64,000 nt of DNA from Streptomyces rapamycinicus NRRL 5491 (GCF_024298965.1 NZ_CP085193.1:7130001-7194000); one strand, 5' to 3'; counted from the stretch's first letter, positions 1 to 7,616 are shown. Notes: generated by a model from the letters alone, not told the origin. Made by a program: numbers and translations.

Positions 1-1510
1 TGTCGATGCGCGCCTTGGGGAAGAGCTTGCCGACGTTGTGGCCGGAGTTCTCGCCGGAGGTCAGCGCGAGGGACAGCGGGGAGAACCGCTTGACCACGGT
101 GTCGCCGATCGTGTTGAGGTTGCCGTCCACGGCAGTGAGGACCTTGCGGATGCCCATCGCGCGGGTGGTGCGCATGACTTCCTTGATGAGTTCGGCCAGC
201 TCCCGCTTCTCCGGCTCGCGCCGGTTGTTCGCGTGCGCCAGGGCCTCGGCACCCTCATCAATGACGATTTCGATCTGTGGCAGCTCGGGGGAGATGGGCA
301 GCAGGGTGGTGTCCTGCTGCCGCATCAGCTTCTGATACCCCAGCTGACGGGCCTTGTTGATGCGCAGCGCGGCCTTGAGCAGCCGGATCGCTTCTTTGGG
401 CGTGGCCGCGAGCCAGTCCACCCCCGGCCGGGTACCGGCCGGAGCGGGGTTGTCCGGGTCGTCGGGCTCGATGAGGCCCTGTGCTTCCAGCCAGGGGGTG
501 ACCCAGGGGATGCCGATCGCGCCCTGCTTGAGGTCGATGACCCAGATCAGGACGTCGGTGCAGCGGACGAATCCGGCGAGGATGACGTCCATGAACGTCG
601 ACTTGCCCGATCCGGGCGGGCCGAGCAGCAGCGCGCACGCCTCCCGAAGGAAGACGCGGATCTCCTCCCCATTGGGACGGAGGCACCAGGGGATGCCGGT
701 GAGGATCGACAGGGGGCTGTAGTCGTCGGGGTAGAGCTTCTCCTCCCGCATGATGTTCTTGGTCATCACATCCAGGACGACCAGCCCTTGTGCGGCGCCT
801 TCCTCGACATGGACGGTGCAGCCCAGCGGCAGGCGGGCGTCGGCAGCGAGGGCGCGGGAGCGGGAGCTGATGCGGTCCCAGGTCGCCGCGCCGCCGGGCA
901 GCTCGGCTTCGACGGAGAATCCGGCGCCGGTGTCCCAGAACTCCACCGCGACGACCTTGACGTCCACCATGCAGGCCCGGCGGATGCGGTCCTGCCATTC
1001 GGTGGCGATCGTGCGGCGGCGGCCGTCCATCTCAGCGGCGGCGGCCCGCGCCTGGGCGGTGAACCGCTCCTCTTCGGCGGCTTCTTCCCAGGCGGCGGTG
1101 TGGGAGGCGGCTGCCCCGATGCCCACACCGAGGGCGGTCAGCGTTCCGGCCGCCGCCCACGACAGCGGCCCATGCGCCATGGCCCAGGCGGTCCAGCCTC
1201 CGGCCACCAGCCATGAGGCGGCGCGGGCTACGGCGGTGCGGAGGGTGAGTTTGCGGCGGACGCTGTGGCCGATACCGTGCCCCACGGCCCCGGCCGCGCC
1301 GATCAGCAGCGGCCAGCCCTCGGGCATCCCGGTCGCGGTGCCCAGCAGCGCAGCCGCCGCCGCGCCAGTGGTCGCCGACAGGGCCCCGGTGATCGGCCCG
1401 TGGCTGCGGGCCCAGTCCAGCGGCGGCAGCGTGCTGCCGGCGCCCGGGGTCTTGGTCTTCTTGGTGCTGGAGAGGTCGAGTTCCTTGGGGGTACGGCGTT
1501 CTCGGCTCAT
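1..1510 (-). CDS. FtsK/SpoIIIE-type conjugative DNA translocase (TraB-like), 3' end outside window
   Basis: About 503 residues are visible and the reading frame runs off the left edge. The N-terminus is polar (ATG codon at 1508-1510), followed by two or more hydrophobic stretches around residues 35-105. A Walker A loop GPPGSGKST lies near residues 296-304, and a Walker B-like IEIVIDEGAEAL near 412-420. This is the layout of septal DNA translocases that move double-stranded DNA between mycelial cells in actinomycete conjugation. It sits at the end of a minus-strand set of small transfer-type genes and behind a strong hairpin. Family assignment is firm from the motifs. The conjugative role is inferred from the Spd-like and GntR neighbours. 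A chromosomal FtsK would be longer and would not have this context. Confidence 0.88.
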   Translation of the reverse strand, partial: MSRERRTPKELDLSSTKKTKTPGAGSTLPPLDWARSHGPITGALSATTGAAAAALLGTATGMPEGWPLLIGAAGAVGHGIGHSVRRKLTLRTAVARAASWLVAGGWTAWAMAHGPLSWAAAGTLTALGVGIGAAASHTAAWEEAAEEERFTAQARAAAAEMDGRRRTIATEWQDRIRRACMVDVKVVAVEFWDTGAGFSVEAELPGGAATWDRISSRSRALAADARLPLGCTVHVEEGAAQGLVVLDVMTKNIMREEKLYPDDYSPLSILTGIPWCLRPNGEEIRVFLREACALLLGPPGSGKSTFMDVILAGFVRCTDVLIWVIDLKQGAIGIPWVTPWLEAQGLIEPDDPDNPAPAGTRPGVDWLAATPKEAIRLLKAALRINKARQLGYQKLMRQQDTTLLPISPELPQIEIVIDEGAEALAHANNRREPEKRELAELIKEVMRTTRAMGIRKVLTAVDGNLNTIGDTVVKRFSPLSLALTSGENSGHNVGKLFPKARID

Positions 1511-1552
1511 CGTCTTCTCTGTCACCTGGGGACTCCAGACGGAAAAAGGGAC

Positions 1553-1583
1553 CGGGCCCGCACACCAGCGGTGTGCGGGCCCG
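1553..1583 (-). terminator. Hairpin terminator or attenuator before the tra gene
   Basis: A perfect 14-bp stem (CGGGCCCGCACACC with its complement) and 3-nt loop lie between the gene ending at 1603 and the tra start. On the minus strand it is followed by CCCTTTTTCC, so it fits an intrinsic terminator that could lower tra expression relative to upstream genes. Confidence 0.75.
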
Positions 1584-1602
1584 TGCGGGGTGGTGGCGGG
1601 GG

Positions 1603-1968
1603 CTACTGGTTGTTGGTGGTGTCCCAGCCCTCTTCGGCGTTGTTGCGGGGCTCCTCGTGGCGCCGGATGTCCTGCTCGTGGACCACGCGGAAGGTGTCGA
1701 ACGCGTCCTCGGCCTCATCGATGGCCAGTTGCAGCGCCTCGTAGATCGCGTCCAAGGAGGTGCCGACTTCCGGCTCCAGCGGGAATTCCTCATCCGCCTT
1801 CTGCGCGAGGATCGCGAAGGTCTTCGCCACGGACTCAAGGGCTTCGGGGAAGCCCTTGATCGTGTCGTGGACGTGCATCATCCCGTCCGGGTCGTAGTTC
1901 TTCGCCGCGGCTTCCATCTCGGATGCCGACTCGTTGAACAGGAAGCCGGGCCCGGCGGTGGTGGACAT
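1603..1968 (-). CDS. Small acidic helical protein from an internal in-frame start
   Basis: An ATG preceded at 7 nt by a perfect AGGAGG begins a 121-residue product inside the longer frame. The sequence is acidic and predicted helical (MSTTAGPGFLFNES then many Glu, Asp, Ala and Leu), ending DTTNNQ. It lacks signal peptide, membrane segment and cysteines. The size and helical character resemble small partner proteins of FtsK-type ATPases, but no WXG motif is present and I assign no function. The strong internal ribosome site is the best evidence that this segment is translated separately. Confidence 0.68.
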   Translation of the reverse strand: MSTTAGPGFLFNESASEMEAAAKNYDPDGMMHVHDTIKGFPEALESVAKTFAILAQKADEEFPLEPEVGTSLDAIYEALQLAIDEAEDAFDTFRVVHEQDIRRHEEPRNNAEEGWDTTNNQ

Positions 1969-3273
1969 GGTGGAACCTCCTGTGCTGGTGCCTGCGTAGG
2001 CGTGATGGCTGCGGGGAGCGCGCCGGACCCTGGAGCCGATCGGTTCCTCGTCCTCGTCGGCGGCGGCGTTTTCGAGCGTGGTCTTGTGCTCGGCGCGGAT
2101 GGTGATGTCGCGGTCTTCCCGGGCCCGCCGCGCCGCGGCGGCCAGCCGGGCGTAGACGCGCTGGCCCGGCCACATCAGCCAGCGCCAGCGCAGCCGGACC
2201 CCGATCGGGTGGGTGATCATCCCGATGGCGAAGAACGGCACGCTGATCGCGGCGGCCACGATCTTGCGGCCGTAGCAGCGCAGTGCGGAGGCGGTCAGCC
2301 GCCGCCACAACCGCCACCGGGCCCACGCCCGTTTCCGCAGCTCCCGCATCCCGGCCAACCGTCGCGCGGTGCGCTCATCCTTGGCCGCGCGAACGTGGGA
2401 GCGCATCCGGCGCATGGCCTGCCGCATCCGCTCCCGAGCCGAACCCACCAGGCCCCTGATGCCCCTGCCCCGGGCGCGCCGGTCGCGACGGCCGGCCGTC
2501 CCGGACTTCGGGGGCTTCGGGGACTTGGACAAGTTCAGCCGCTTGTCTCCCGGCCGCACGCGGCCGCTGGAGGAGGGACCCTTGCCTCTTGCTGCCCGCT
2601 GATCGGCTTTCCGAGCGGCCTTCGCCGCTCGCCGGGCGTCGCTCAGGTTCCGCCGGTCAGCGGTGTCCTGACGGCGCCGCTCGCCGCGCGTGGGGGCCGC
2701 CGCCTGACGCTCCGCACGGGCCGCCTTGACCGCGCCGAACGCGCCCTTGACGCCCCTGGGGTTCCGGCCAGCCTCGCCAGCCCGGAGCTTGGCCGCCTGA
2801 CCTGATGCGCGCAGCGACCGGGCCCCACTTCGGCCCGCACTGCCCGGAGCCGTATGGGTGCCGTTGCCTCGGCCTCGGGGGCTGCCTCCGGCTCGGCCAG
2901 TACCGGCATGGGCCGCGCTGGAGCCGTGCCGGGCGCGGTGGCCGGTCTTCCTGTTGGCCCGGTTGGCGTCCTGCTTGGCCGTTGACCGGCGGCGCAGTGC
3001 CGCGGCACCGGCCGCGGTCGCGGCGATGCCGACGGCGGCAAGGCCGGTGACCGGGGCTCCGGCGGTGAGGACGGAGGCGGATACGGCGGCGACGGTGCTG
3101 TTGGCGCCGATGACCGTCAGCGGAACGGCAGGAAGGCCGCCTGGAGTATGCACCGGCCGCACGCCCGGACCATCCGGCTTGGCCGCCGGGGGGTGGTCGG
3201 GTGCGGGAGGTGCGTCGGGGATCTCTTCGTCATCGGTCGCGGTCTCGTCGGCGGTCAGGATGGTGTCGGACAC
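1603..3273 (-). CDS. Membrane-associated, highly basic transfer-type protein fused in frame to a small acidic helical protein
   Basis: The GTG start is preceded by a good ribosome site (GGAAAGGAG). The 556-residue reading has an acidic N-terminus (TDDEEIPDAP), then a hydrophobic Ala/Val-rich stretch at about residues 48-92. A long Arg/Lys-rich region (about 95-345) follows, then a second membrane-type stretch near 345-375 (AAAISVPFFAIGMI). The last 121 residues are acidic and helical and have their own start site. Basic membrane proteins of this kind are typical of the spread genes of Streptomyces conjugative elements, but I do not recognise the family with certainty. No stop separates the two parts, so a 556-residue fusion and a 121-residue product may both be made. 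Confidence 0.7.
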   Translation of the reverse strand: MSDTILTADETATDDEEIPDAPPAPDHPPAAKPDGPGVRPVHTPGGLPAVPLTVIGANSTVAAVSASVLTAGAPVTGLAAVGIAATAAGAAALRRRSTAKQDANRANRKTGHRARHGSSAAHAGTGRAGGSPRGRGNGTHTAPGSAGRSGARSLRASGQAAKLRAGEAGRNPRGVKGAFGAVKAARAERQAAAPTRGERRRQDTADRRNLSDARRAAKAARKADQRAARGKGPSSSGRVRPGDKRLNLSKSPKPPKSGTAGRRDRRARGRGIRGLVGSARERMRQAMRRMRSHVRAAKDERTARRLAGMRELRKRAWARWRLWRRLTASALRCYGRKIVAAAISVPFFAIGMITHPIGVRLRWRWLMWPGQRVYARLAAAARRAREDRDITIRAEHKTTLENAAADEDEEPIGSRVRRAPRSHHAYAGTSTGGSTMSTTAGPGFLFNESASEMEAAAKNYDPDGMMHVHDTIKGFPEALESVAKTFAILAQKADEEFPLEPEVGTSLDAIYEALQLAIDEAEDAFDTFRVVHEQDIRRHEEPRNNAEEGWDTTNNQ

Positions 3274-3301
3274 TGGTCACACTCCTTTCCAGGAGCAGCA
3301 A

Positions 3302-3343
3302 GGGCGGCCCCGGTCGGGCCTGGACAGCGGGCCGGGGCCGCCC
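3302..3343 (-). terminator. GC-rich hairpin between small transfer genes
   Basis: A 12-bp perfect stem (GGGCGGCCCCGG with its complement) has an 18-nt loop and lies in the 76-nt gap between two minus-strand genes. No clear U-tract follows. It may act as a partial terminator or RNA-stability element. Confidence 0.55.
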
Positions 3344-3349
3344 GGTGCG

Positions 3350-3553
3350 TCACTTCGAGTCGTTGAGGTAGTCCGCCAGAGCCAGCAGCGCGGTCGCCAA
3401 CTGCGTTTCGACGGTCAGCGTGGCGGGGTCGTGGCTCTGGTGGGCGATCTGCGCGTTCTGGATGTGGTCATACGCCTGAGCGGCCAGCTCATCGGGCCGC
3501 AGACGCTTCAGCTCACGGACGGAGGTACGACCGGAGAACAGCCGAGCAATCAC
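3350..3553 (-). CDS. Small hypothetical protein of the transfer region (67 aa)
   Basis: A GTG start sits behind an AGGAAGG ribosome site. The product (MIARLFSGRTSV to ALADYLNDSK) is soluble and helical, with no cysteines or membrane segment. I do not recognise a family. It lies in the same direction as the flanking transfer genes and just downstream of the frameshifted small gene, so it is probably cotranscribed with them. The reading frame stays open further upstream (to about 4051), but that extension overlaps the frameshifted neighbour and has poor protein character, so the short start is preferred. Confidence 0.65.
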   Translation of the reverse strand: MIARLFSGRTSVRELKRLRPDELAAQAYDHIQNAQIAHQSHDPATLTVETQLATALLALADYLNDSK

Positions 3554-3608
3554 CGCGGGGTCCTTCCTGTCATCAGGACTGATGGGGGAATCGGTCTGTA
3601 CTCGCCGC

Positions 3609-3834
3609 TCAGAGCCCGTTGGACTCCAGCGCGAAGAACATGACGTTGGCGTTGGCCAGCTCCGGGTGCGCCTGTGTGATCTCCTTGCGCAGCACCTCGT
3701 AGAGGTCGGCCCGGGTGTCACCGGGACGGGGCGTGAAGGTGTTGGCGAAGCGGCTTCTGCAGGGTCAGGATGAAGTGGTGCGAGCCCTGCTGCTGAGCGG
3801 CCGGACGGGCGGTCTGCTGAGTCTGGGCGGTCAC
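3609..3834 (-). pseudogene. Small transfer-region gene split by a frameshift
   Basis: From GTG at 3834 (ribosome site AGGAGA upstream) the product reads to about HHFILTLQKP and then runs to a stop at 3718-3720 in a nonsense tail. Shifting by one base near 3751-3756 restores a good reading: RFANTFTPRPGDTRADLYEV and so on to MFFALESNGL, with its own stop at 3609-3611. The two halves join naturally as a protein of about 75 residues, so the gene has a single-base indel. The cause could be mutation, sequencing error or programmed frameshifting. The function of the intact protein is unknown to me. Confidence 0.72.
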
Positions 3835-4016
3835 TGCGGGTTTCTCCTGTCGCATCGGGTTGATCGGGCGGCGCGCGGCCTCTTGGCGGGCCGTGACCGC
3901 GTGGGATGTCGAGATCAGCTCGCCGGGTCTGCTCGCCGGGTCTGCGAGACTGCCGCTCGCCGGGGCTCACCGGGTCTGCTTCACTGGTGCGGTCGACTGC
4001 TTCCGGCAGTCGCAAC

Positions 4017-4049
4017 GAGGGCCAGCCCAATTCCCGTGGGCTGGCCCTC
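4017..4049 (-). terminator. Perfect hairpin downstream of the SpdB-like gene
   Basis: A 13-bp perfect stem (GAGGGCCAGCCCA with its complement) and 7-nt loop lie 22 nt after the stop of the minus-strand gene ending at 4071. There is no T-run, as is common for terminators in high-GC actinomycetes. Confidence 0.72.
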
Positions 4050-4070
4050 ATTGGTGGTGCCGGACGCTTC

Positions 4071-5156
4071 TCAAGCGCCGGATTCCTCGTGGGACATCAG
4101 CGAGCCCCACGCCCGGCGAATCCGCTGCTCCCCGCCGACGAAACCGGCCTCGCGGAAGGCGGCCACGGCCTGGCGGTAGGACAGCGGCGGGTCGTCGGTG
4201 TAGCGCAGGTGTCGCAGGACGACCACGAGCTGTTCATCGCTCAGCGGCTCCCCCACGACCGGAGTAGGCACACCGGCAACAGCCGCGATCTCCTCCAGCG
4301 TCACGGGGGGCTCCTCCGGGGGCGTCACGGGCGTGACGGGCTGCGACGGCACAGTCTCCAATTCGGGCGTGACCTGCGTGCCTCCATCCGTCACGGGGGG
4401 CGTGACGCCCGTGACGGGGGGTGTGACGCCCTCCTCGTCTGCGCCTTCGACCGCGTGCGGGGCCGGGGCGGGCGTGACGCCGTGGGCAGAGGGCGTGACG
4501 GGCGTGACGGGCAGGCCGAACATGCCCGCAAGCGCGGCGTCCGCGCCGTCCGTCATCCGCCCGCGCTGGACGTCGACCAGGTTCGCCCCGAGCAGGGCAT
4601 CACCCGCACCGACCTTCTTCGCCAGCTTCCACGACTCCAACTCCGAGCCGTTGCGCGCCTTCTCGTCGGGGTGGTTGGCGGCGCGGGCGCGGTGGTAGGC
4701 GAGCCGCTGCATCACGGCCGCGTTCCGGCGCTGCGCTTCGGCGTCCACACCGGTGCGGTAGACCACGATCCGCCGGGCCAGCAGCCCCATGCCCTCCGCG
4801 GAGACGCACATGGCCATCGGGGTGACGGCGAACACCACCGCCTCCGTCACGGTCTTCGCGACCGCGGCACCGGTCAGAGAGGCCACCGCCGGCAGCGTCC
4901 ACAACCCGATCCGCACGGCCGCCGGGGCCGACTGCCCCAGCATGGTCAAACCCACCAGGACCAGCGCCAGGACGAGCGTCGCGCCCTCGCCAGCCGCGAC
5001 CACGCCCAGCGCGGTAGCCGACCGGTGGAAGACGGATGTGATGTTGCTGTAGGTGCCGACCCCGCCCATGCCGCCGAAGGCGACCATGGGCACCGCGGCG
5101 GCGCACAAGACGATCCTCTGTCCCCTGGACAGGGGCCTTTCCGGGGTGTCGCTCAT
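4071..5156 (-). CDS. SpdB-like membrane spread protein with VTP-repeat linker
   Basis: The 361-residue product has a short basic N-terminus, then three or four membrane segments (about residues 13-38, 45-75 and 82-118). A cytoplasmic helical part follows (TGVDAEAQRRNAAVMQRLAY). Next comes a proline/threonine-rich linker at about 225-305 with repeated VTP (PVTPVTP, GVTPPVTGVTPPVT). The last 60 residues form a helix-rich segment resembling a small DNA-binding domain. Membrane proteins next to tra in Streptomyces plasmids help the incoming plasmid spread through septa, and that role is inferred here. The linker DNA is an array of GCGTGACG-like octamers. Confidence 0.72.
   Translation of the reverse strand: MSDTPERPLSRGQRIVLCAAAVPMVAFGGMGGVGTYSNITSVFHRSATALGVVAAGEGATLVLALVLVGLTMLGQSAPAAVRIGLWTLPAVASLTGAAVAKTVTEAVVFAVTPMAMCVSAEGMGLLARRIVVYRTGVDAEAQRRNAAVMQRLAYHRARAANHPDEKARNGSELESWKLAKKVGAGDALLGANLVDVQRGRMTDGADAALAGMFGLPVTPVTPSAHGVTPAPAPHAVEGADEEGVTPPVTGVTPPVTDGGTQVTPELETVPSQPVTPVTPPEEPPVTLEEIAAVAGVPTPVVGEPLSDEQLVVVLRHLRYTDDPPLSYRQAVAAFREAGFVGGEQRIRRAWGSLMSHEESGA
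4318..4514. repeat. Array of GCGTGACG-like octamers inside the SpdB-like gene
   Basis: About ten copies of GCGTGACG or close variants occur in both orientations, some paired as GGGCGTGACGGGCGTGACGG. They encode the VTP repeats of the overlapping protein. Clustered octamers are also how TraB recognition sites look, hence the interest, but the coding explanation alone could account for them. Confidence 0.6.
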
Positions 5157-5183
5157 TGGGAACTCCTGGTTCTCGAAGAGGGG

Positions 5184-5570
5184 TTAGGCCGCGGCCTGTT
5201 CCTCGGTGGCGATGCACAGTCCGCACATGCCGCGCGAGCGCGGTATGCAGTAACCGACGTCCAGCCGGCAGCGGGGGCAGGTGCGGCGGGCGAGCATCGC
5301 CAGCGCCAGCGCGCCCCACTTGCGGGAGGTCATCGGCCGGACCGGCTTGGCCCGGTCGACGCGGTAGAGGTAGGCCACCCGCACCTCCCCCGTGCGGCGG
5401 TTGACCCGCATCACCTGCGCCGCGATCGGCTGTCCGCCCGGGCGCAGGCCGCGGGCCCGTAACTGCCGCCTGGTGGCCAACCCGTCATCCGGCGCGAAGC
5501 GCCAGGGATACGTCGGGATCCCCCAACGGGCGCCGGCCGGGTCGAAGCACTTGCCGAACGCCGGCGACAT
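5184..5570 (-). CDS. RRQRL-type putative zinc-binding protein
   Basis: The 128-residue product carries ATRRQLRARGLRPGGQ near residues 31-46 and a C-terminal cysteine cluster CPRC, GYC and CGLC (about residues 98-119) that can bind zinc. The first motif matches the small actinomycete family named for its RRQ-x-L sequence, which is common on integrative elements. Its role is not established; nucleic-acid binding is a reasonable guess. The start ATG overlaps the stop of the upstream gene (TGATG), so it is translationally coupled. Confidence 0.72.
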   Translation of the reverse strand: MSPAFGKCFDPAGARWGIPTYPWRFAPDDGLATRRQLRARGLRPGGQPIAAQVMRVNRRTGEVRVAYLYRVDRAKPVRPMTSRKWGALALAMLARRTCPRCRLDVGYCIPRSRGMCGLCIATEEQAAA

Positions 5571-5899
5571 CAGACCGCCGCCTCAACCTGCGCCGATGCG
5601 GGAATGTCGCCGTAGCCGACCAGCTCCAGCTCAGCGCCCGCGTAGGCGGTGGCCGTGCGCAGGACCTGAGTGCGGCCGTCACGCTGTACCCGGTGGCTCA
5701 CGTCCTCCGGCGCGATGCCAAGCGCCTCGCGCCACGCCTCGAAACCGGGAAGGTCGGAGTGGAGCGACAACTCCAACCGCTCCGGGTAGATGGGCGAAAT
5801 GCTCACGGTCGGGGCCGGAAGGTGCCCGAAGTCCGCAGCCAGCAGACGCAGCGTGCGCAGCGGCACGACCAGGTCGTCAAACGCCAGCCCCTCGCTCAT
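5570..5899 (-). CDS. Small hypothetical protein in the coupled transfer-region operon (109 aa)
   Basis: The product (MSEGLAFDDLVVPLRTLRLL to PASAQVEAAV) is acidic and soluble. It looks like an alpha/beta fold with no recognisable motif. Its start overlaps the previous stop by ATGA, and its stop overlaps the next start. That arrangement is strong evidence of real, coupled translation. No family is recognised. Confidence 0.72.
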   Translation of the reverse strand: MSEGLAFDDLVVPLRTLRLLAADFGHLPAPTVSISPIYPERLELSLHSDLPGFEAWREALGIAPEDVSHRVQRDGRTQVLRTATAYAGAELELVGYGDIPASAQVEAAV

Positions 5900-6192
5900 G
5901 CCGCAACCGCCGTCCGCACTGCGGGGCGCCGCACCGACCGGCGCGGGCGCTGCCCGGCCGGCCGCCTGTCCTTCATCGGACTGGTGCGCAGCAGCGCCGC
6001 CGCGTACGCCGCGGCCTCCGGGGCCGACTCGCGCAGCTCCGCGAGCACCGCGCGGGCCACGTCCAGACGCGCCCTGCGGTCCTCGTCAGTCTCCGCGGCC
6101 GAACCGGTGAACAGCTCCAAGTCGATCCCGAACGCCAACTCCGCGAAATCCTTCGCGGTAACGGCCTCATGACCAGCAACGATGCACTTCAT
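5896..6192 (-). CDS. Small hypothetical protein heading a coupled three-gene operon (98 aa)
   Basis: The ATG at 6190-6192 is chosen because a GAGAGGAG ribosome site precedes it; a longer open frame to 6306 crosses a hairpin and reads poorly. The protein begins MKCIVAGHEAVTAKDFAELA, has an acidic helical middle and a very basic tail (RRPAGQRPRRSVRRPAVR). It is followed without gaps by the 109-residue and zinc-protein genes. No function is recognised. The basic tail may suggest nucleic-acid contact. Confidence 0.7.
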   Translation of the reverse strand: MKCIVAGHEAVTAKDFAELAFGIDLELFTGSAAETDEDRRARLDVARAVLAELRESAPEAAAYAAALLRTSPMKDRRPAGQRPRRSVRRPAVRTAVAA

Positions 6193-6231
6193 GGGACGTG
6201 CTCCTCTCAGATGGAAAACGGCCCTAAAGCA

Positions 6232-6260
6232 GCGGCCCCGGTGTTCCAGCACCGGGCCGC
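6232..6260 (-). terminator. Hairpin upstream of the coupled operon
   Basis: An 11-bp stem with a single bulged base (GCGGCCCCGGTG against CACCGGGCCGC) and a 6-nt loop lies between the 80-residue gene and the 98-residue gene. It could end transcription of the former. Confidence 0.55.
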
Positions 6261-6376
6261 ACGCCGTTATGTATGTGGCTGAGGGACAGCCGTGGGGGAT
6301 GCTCAATCCATGTGGGGGTGGGGCCGCGGATGACGGACAGGAAGCGGGGGACGTTCATCCCGCTCGTGCTCGCCGC

Positions 6377-6619
6377 TCACCGGCCGCCCCGCGCCTGAAC
6401 GTCGCGCTCGCTGCGCTTGTTCTGCTCAGCGTTCCTGCGGGCCAGTTCCTCCCGCTCTGCCTCTGTCAGACTGGTGATCACAGGTTCCTCCGCTTCAGGT
6501 GCCTGTACGCGGTCCCCGGGGTGCCACCCGGGGGCCGCCTCTGTTTTGACCGCTCTCACGAGTGGCCACAGCCACCCGGCAACCAGCGCCGGAGCGTGGT
6601 TGTCGGGGACTGTGAGCAC
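6377..6619 (-). CDS. Small hypothetical protein (80 aa)
   Basis: The GTG start is fixed by an in-frame stop three codons upstream. The product begins MLTVPDNHAPALVAGWLWPL and ends in a charged helix rich in Glu, Arg and Asn. Its N-terminal part is moderately hydrophobic, but no clear membrane segment is visible. It is oriented with the transfer genes. The ribosome site is weak and I recognise no family. Confidence 0.5.
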   Translation of the reverse strand: MLTVPDNHAPALVAGWLWPLVRAVKTEAAPGWHPGDRVQAPEAEEPVITSLTEAEREELARRNAEQNKRSERDVQARGGR

Positions 6620-7012
6620 TGGTGCTCAACAGCTGCGACCGATGGCCGCTGCATGTTCGCGGTACGCGGTCTCTTCCATCGCGTGTGATCGCCTTTTCCG
6701 GGAGGCGACGTACCCGTCGTACGCGGCTCTGGATCTGTGCCTCATCCCGCTCGCCCGAGGAGTTCGCAACTCGGGGTCTTGGCGCGGCGTTGGTTCCCTT
6801 GGGCAGATCCGTTCTTTTGAGTCGGTGGCGTGTCCCCCTGCACGGGGTGTGGGGCTCCGGTTGTTGCCGGGCCCGGTCTCGACCGACTGGTCTCCACTCA
6901 CCTCGGCCGGTGTGGTCACGGCCGTCACGCTGTGGTGGATCACGCTGTTGAGTTGTTGAGCAGGTCAAACACAAGCCATCGGCCCCTTTCGGGGTGGTTG
7001 GCGTTGCGATTA
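6620..7012. other. Non-coding stretch between the transfer genes and the GntR gene
   Basis: This divergent interval precedes the minus-strand transfer genes and the plus-strand repressor. It should hold their promoters, though I can assign no clear -10/-35 pair. A small hairpin (CCCC-TTTC-GGGG) is at about 6984-6995. Open frames exist on both strands, but none has a convincing start or protein character. Confidence 0.4.
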
Positions 7013-7034
7013 CAGATTGACCTAGGTCAATCTG
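7013..7034. promoter_or_regulatory. 22-bp perfect palindromic operator upstream of the GntR gene
   Basis: The core AGATTGACCTAGGTCAATCT is perfectly palindromic and extends one base on each side. It lies 57 bp before the GntR start. A half-site GATTGACCT recurs at 7062-7070. GntR-family repressors bind such inverted repeats, so autoregulation and control of the divergent transfer genes are likely. Confidence 0.8.
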
Positions 7035-7090
7035 GATGTCAAGGCGCTTCGCCGAACCAGGGATTGACCTGGGACGGCTACGCTCGTGAC

Positions 7091-7477
7091 ATGGAGCTAA
7101 GCCCTGACGCGCCCAAGCCGACGGCCAAGGAGATCGCCGCGAAGTTCCGCGAGGACATCGCGAACGAGGTCTACGGGCCGGGGGATCGGCTGCCCGCAGC
7201 CCGTGGGCTCGCGAAGCAGCTCGGTGTCCAGCTCATGACCGTGCAGAGTGCTTACGGACAGCTCCGGTCCGAGGGGCTGGTCATCACCCAACAGGGGCGC
7301 GGAACGTTCGTCCGCGATCCTGCTGTGCCTCTCGGTACCGAATCCGGCAGCAGCCCCGCGTTCACCGCGCTGGCGTCGGAACTCAGCACGATTCACGAGA
7401 CCCTCCGACAGCTTGGTGACCGACTGGACCGCCTGGAGCGGCTTGTCGAGGGCAACGGGACTCCGCCCGCTCAATGA
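7091..7477 (+). CDS. GntR-family repressor, probable Kor-type regulator of the conjugative element
   Basis: The 128-residue protein has an N-terminal GntR winged helix at about residues 10-75 (KEIAAKFREDIANEVYGPGDRLP, then VQSAYGQLRSEGLVITQQGRGTF). A short coiled-coil-like C-terminus follows (ELSTIHETLRQLGDRLDRLERL), as in short YtrA-type members. In Streptomyces conjugative elements such regulators (for example KorSA of pSAM2) repress replication or transfer genes to avoid toxic transfer. The perfect palindrome just upstream and the divergent transfer genes support that role here. The frame is open upstream, but the palindrome and the start context favour this ATG. Confidence 0.88.
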   Translation: MELSPDAPKPTAKEIAAKFREDIANEVYGPGDRLPAARGLAKQLGVQLMTVQSAYGQLRSEGLVITQQGRGTFVRDPAVPLGTESGSSPAFTALASELSTIHETLRQLGDRLDRLERLVEGNGTPPAQ

Positions 7478-7616
7478 GCGTGTTGGCGCGGCTCAGCAGG
7501 TTCGCCGCTGTCGCTCGCGCCGTGCGCAGACTCGCCTTGATCAAGGCGAATTCGGCGGCGGACATGCCCAGTTCAGTGATGCGGTGCTCGTTGCTCCCTG
7601 ACATGCCAATGAGCAT
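7383..7616 (-). CDS. Possible small helical protein overlapping the GntR gene end
   Basis: The 77-residue reading begins MLIGMSGSNEHRITELGMSA and continues as a plausible helix to about residue 55. The C-terminus is antisense to the GntR gene and reads poorly. There is no good ribosome site. It may be a real short gene with a run-on tail, or chance. No family is recognised. Confidence 0.3.
   Translation of the reverse strand: MLIGMSGSNEHRITELGMSAAEFALIKASLRTARATAANLLSRANTLIERAESRCPRQAAPGGPVGHQAVGGSRESC

Noticed and set aside
38..1216. Long open frames on the plus strand opposite the tra gene, and similar long antisense frames at 10367-13147, 19698-22487, 26578-31629 and 32227-36294 on the minus strand
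   Set aside because: They mirror well-supported genes on the other strand. High GC leaves the complementary frames open; the translations are Arg/Gly/Ala/Pro or His-rich with no motifs.
6626..6943. Possible 105-codon minus gene between the GntR and transfer genes
   Set aside because: No ribosome site, no recognisable family and a poor N-terminal half; only the last 30 residues look protein-like.
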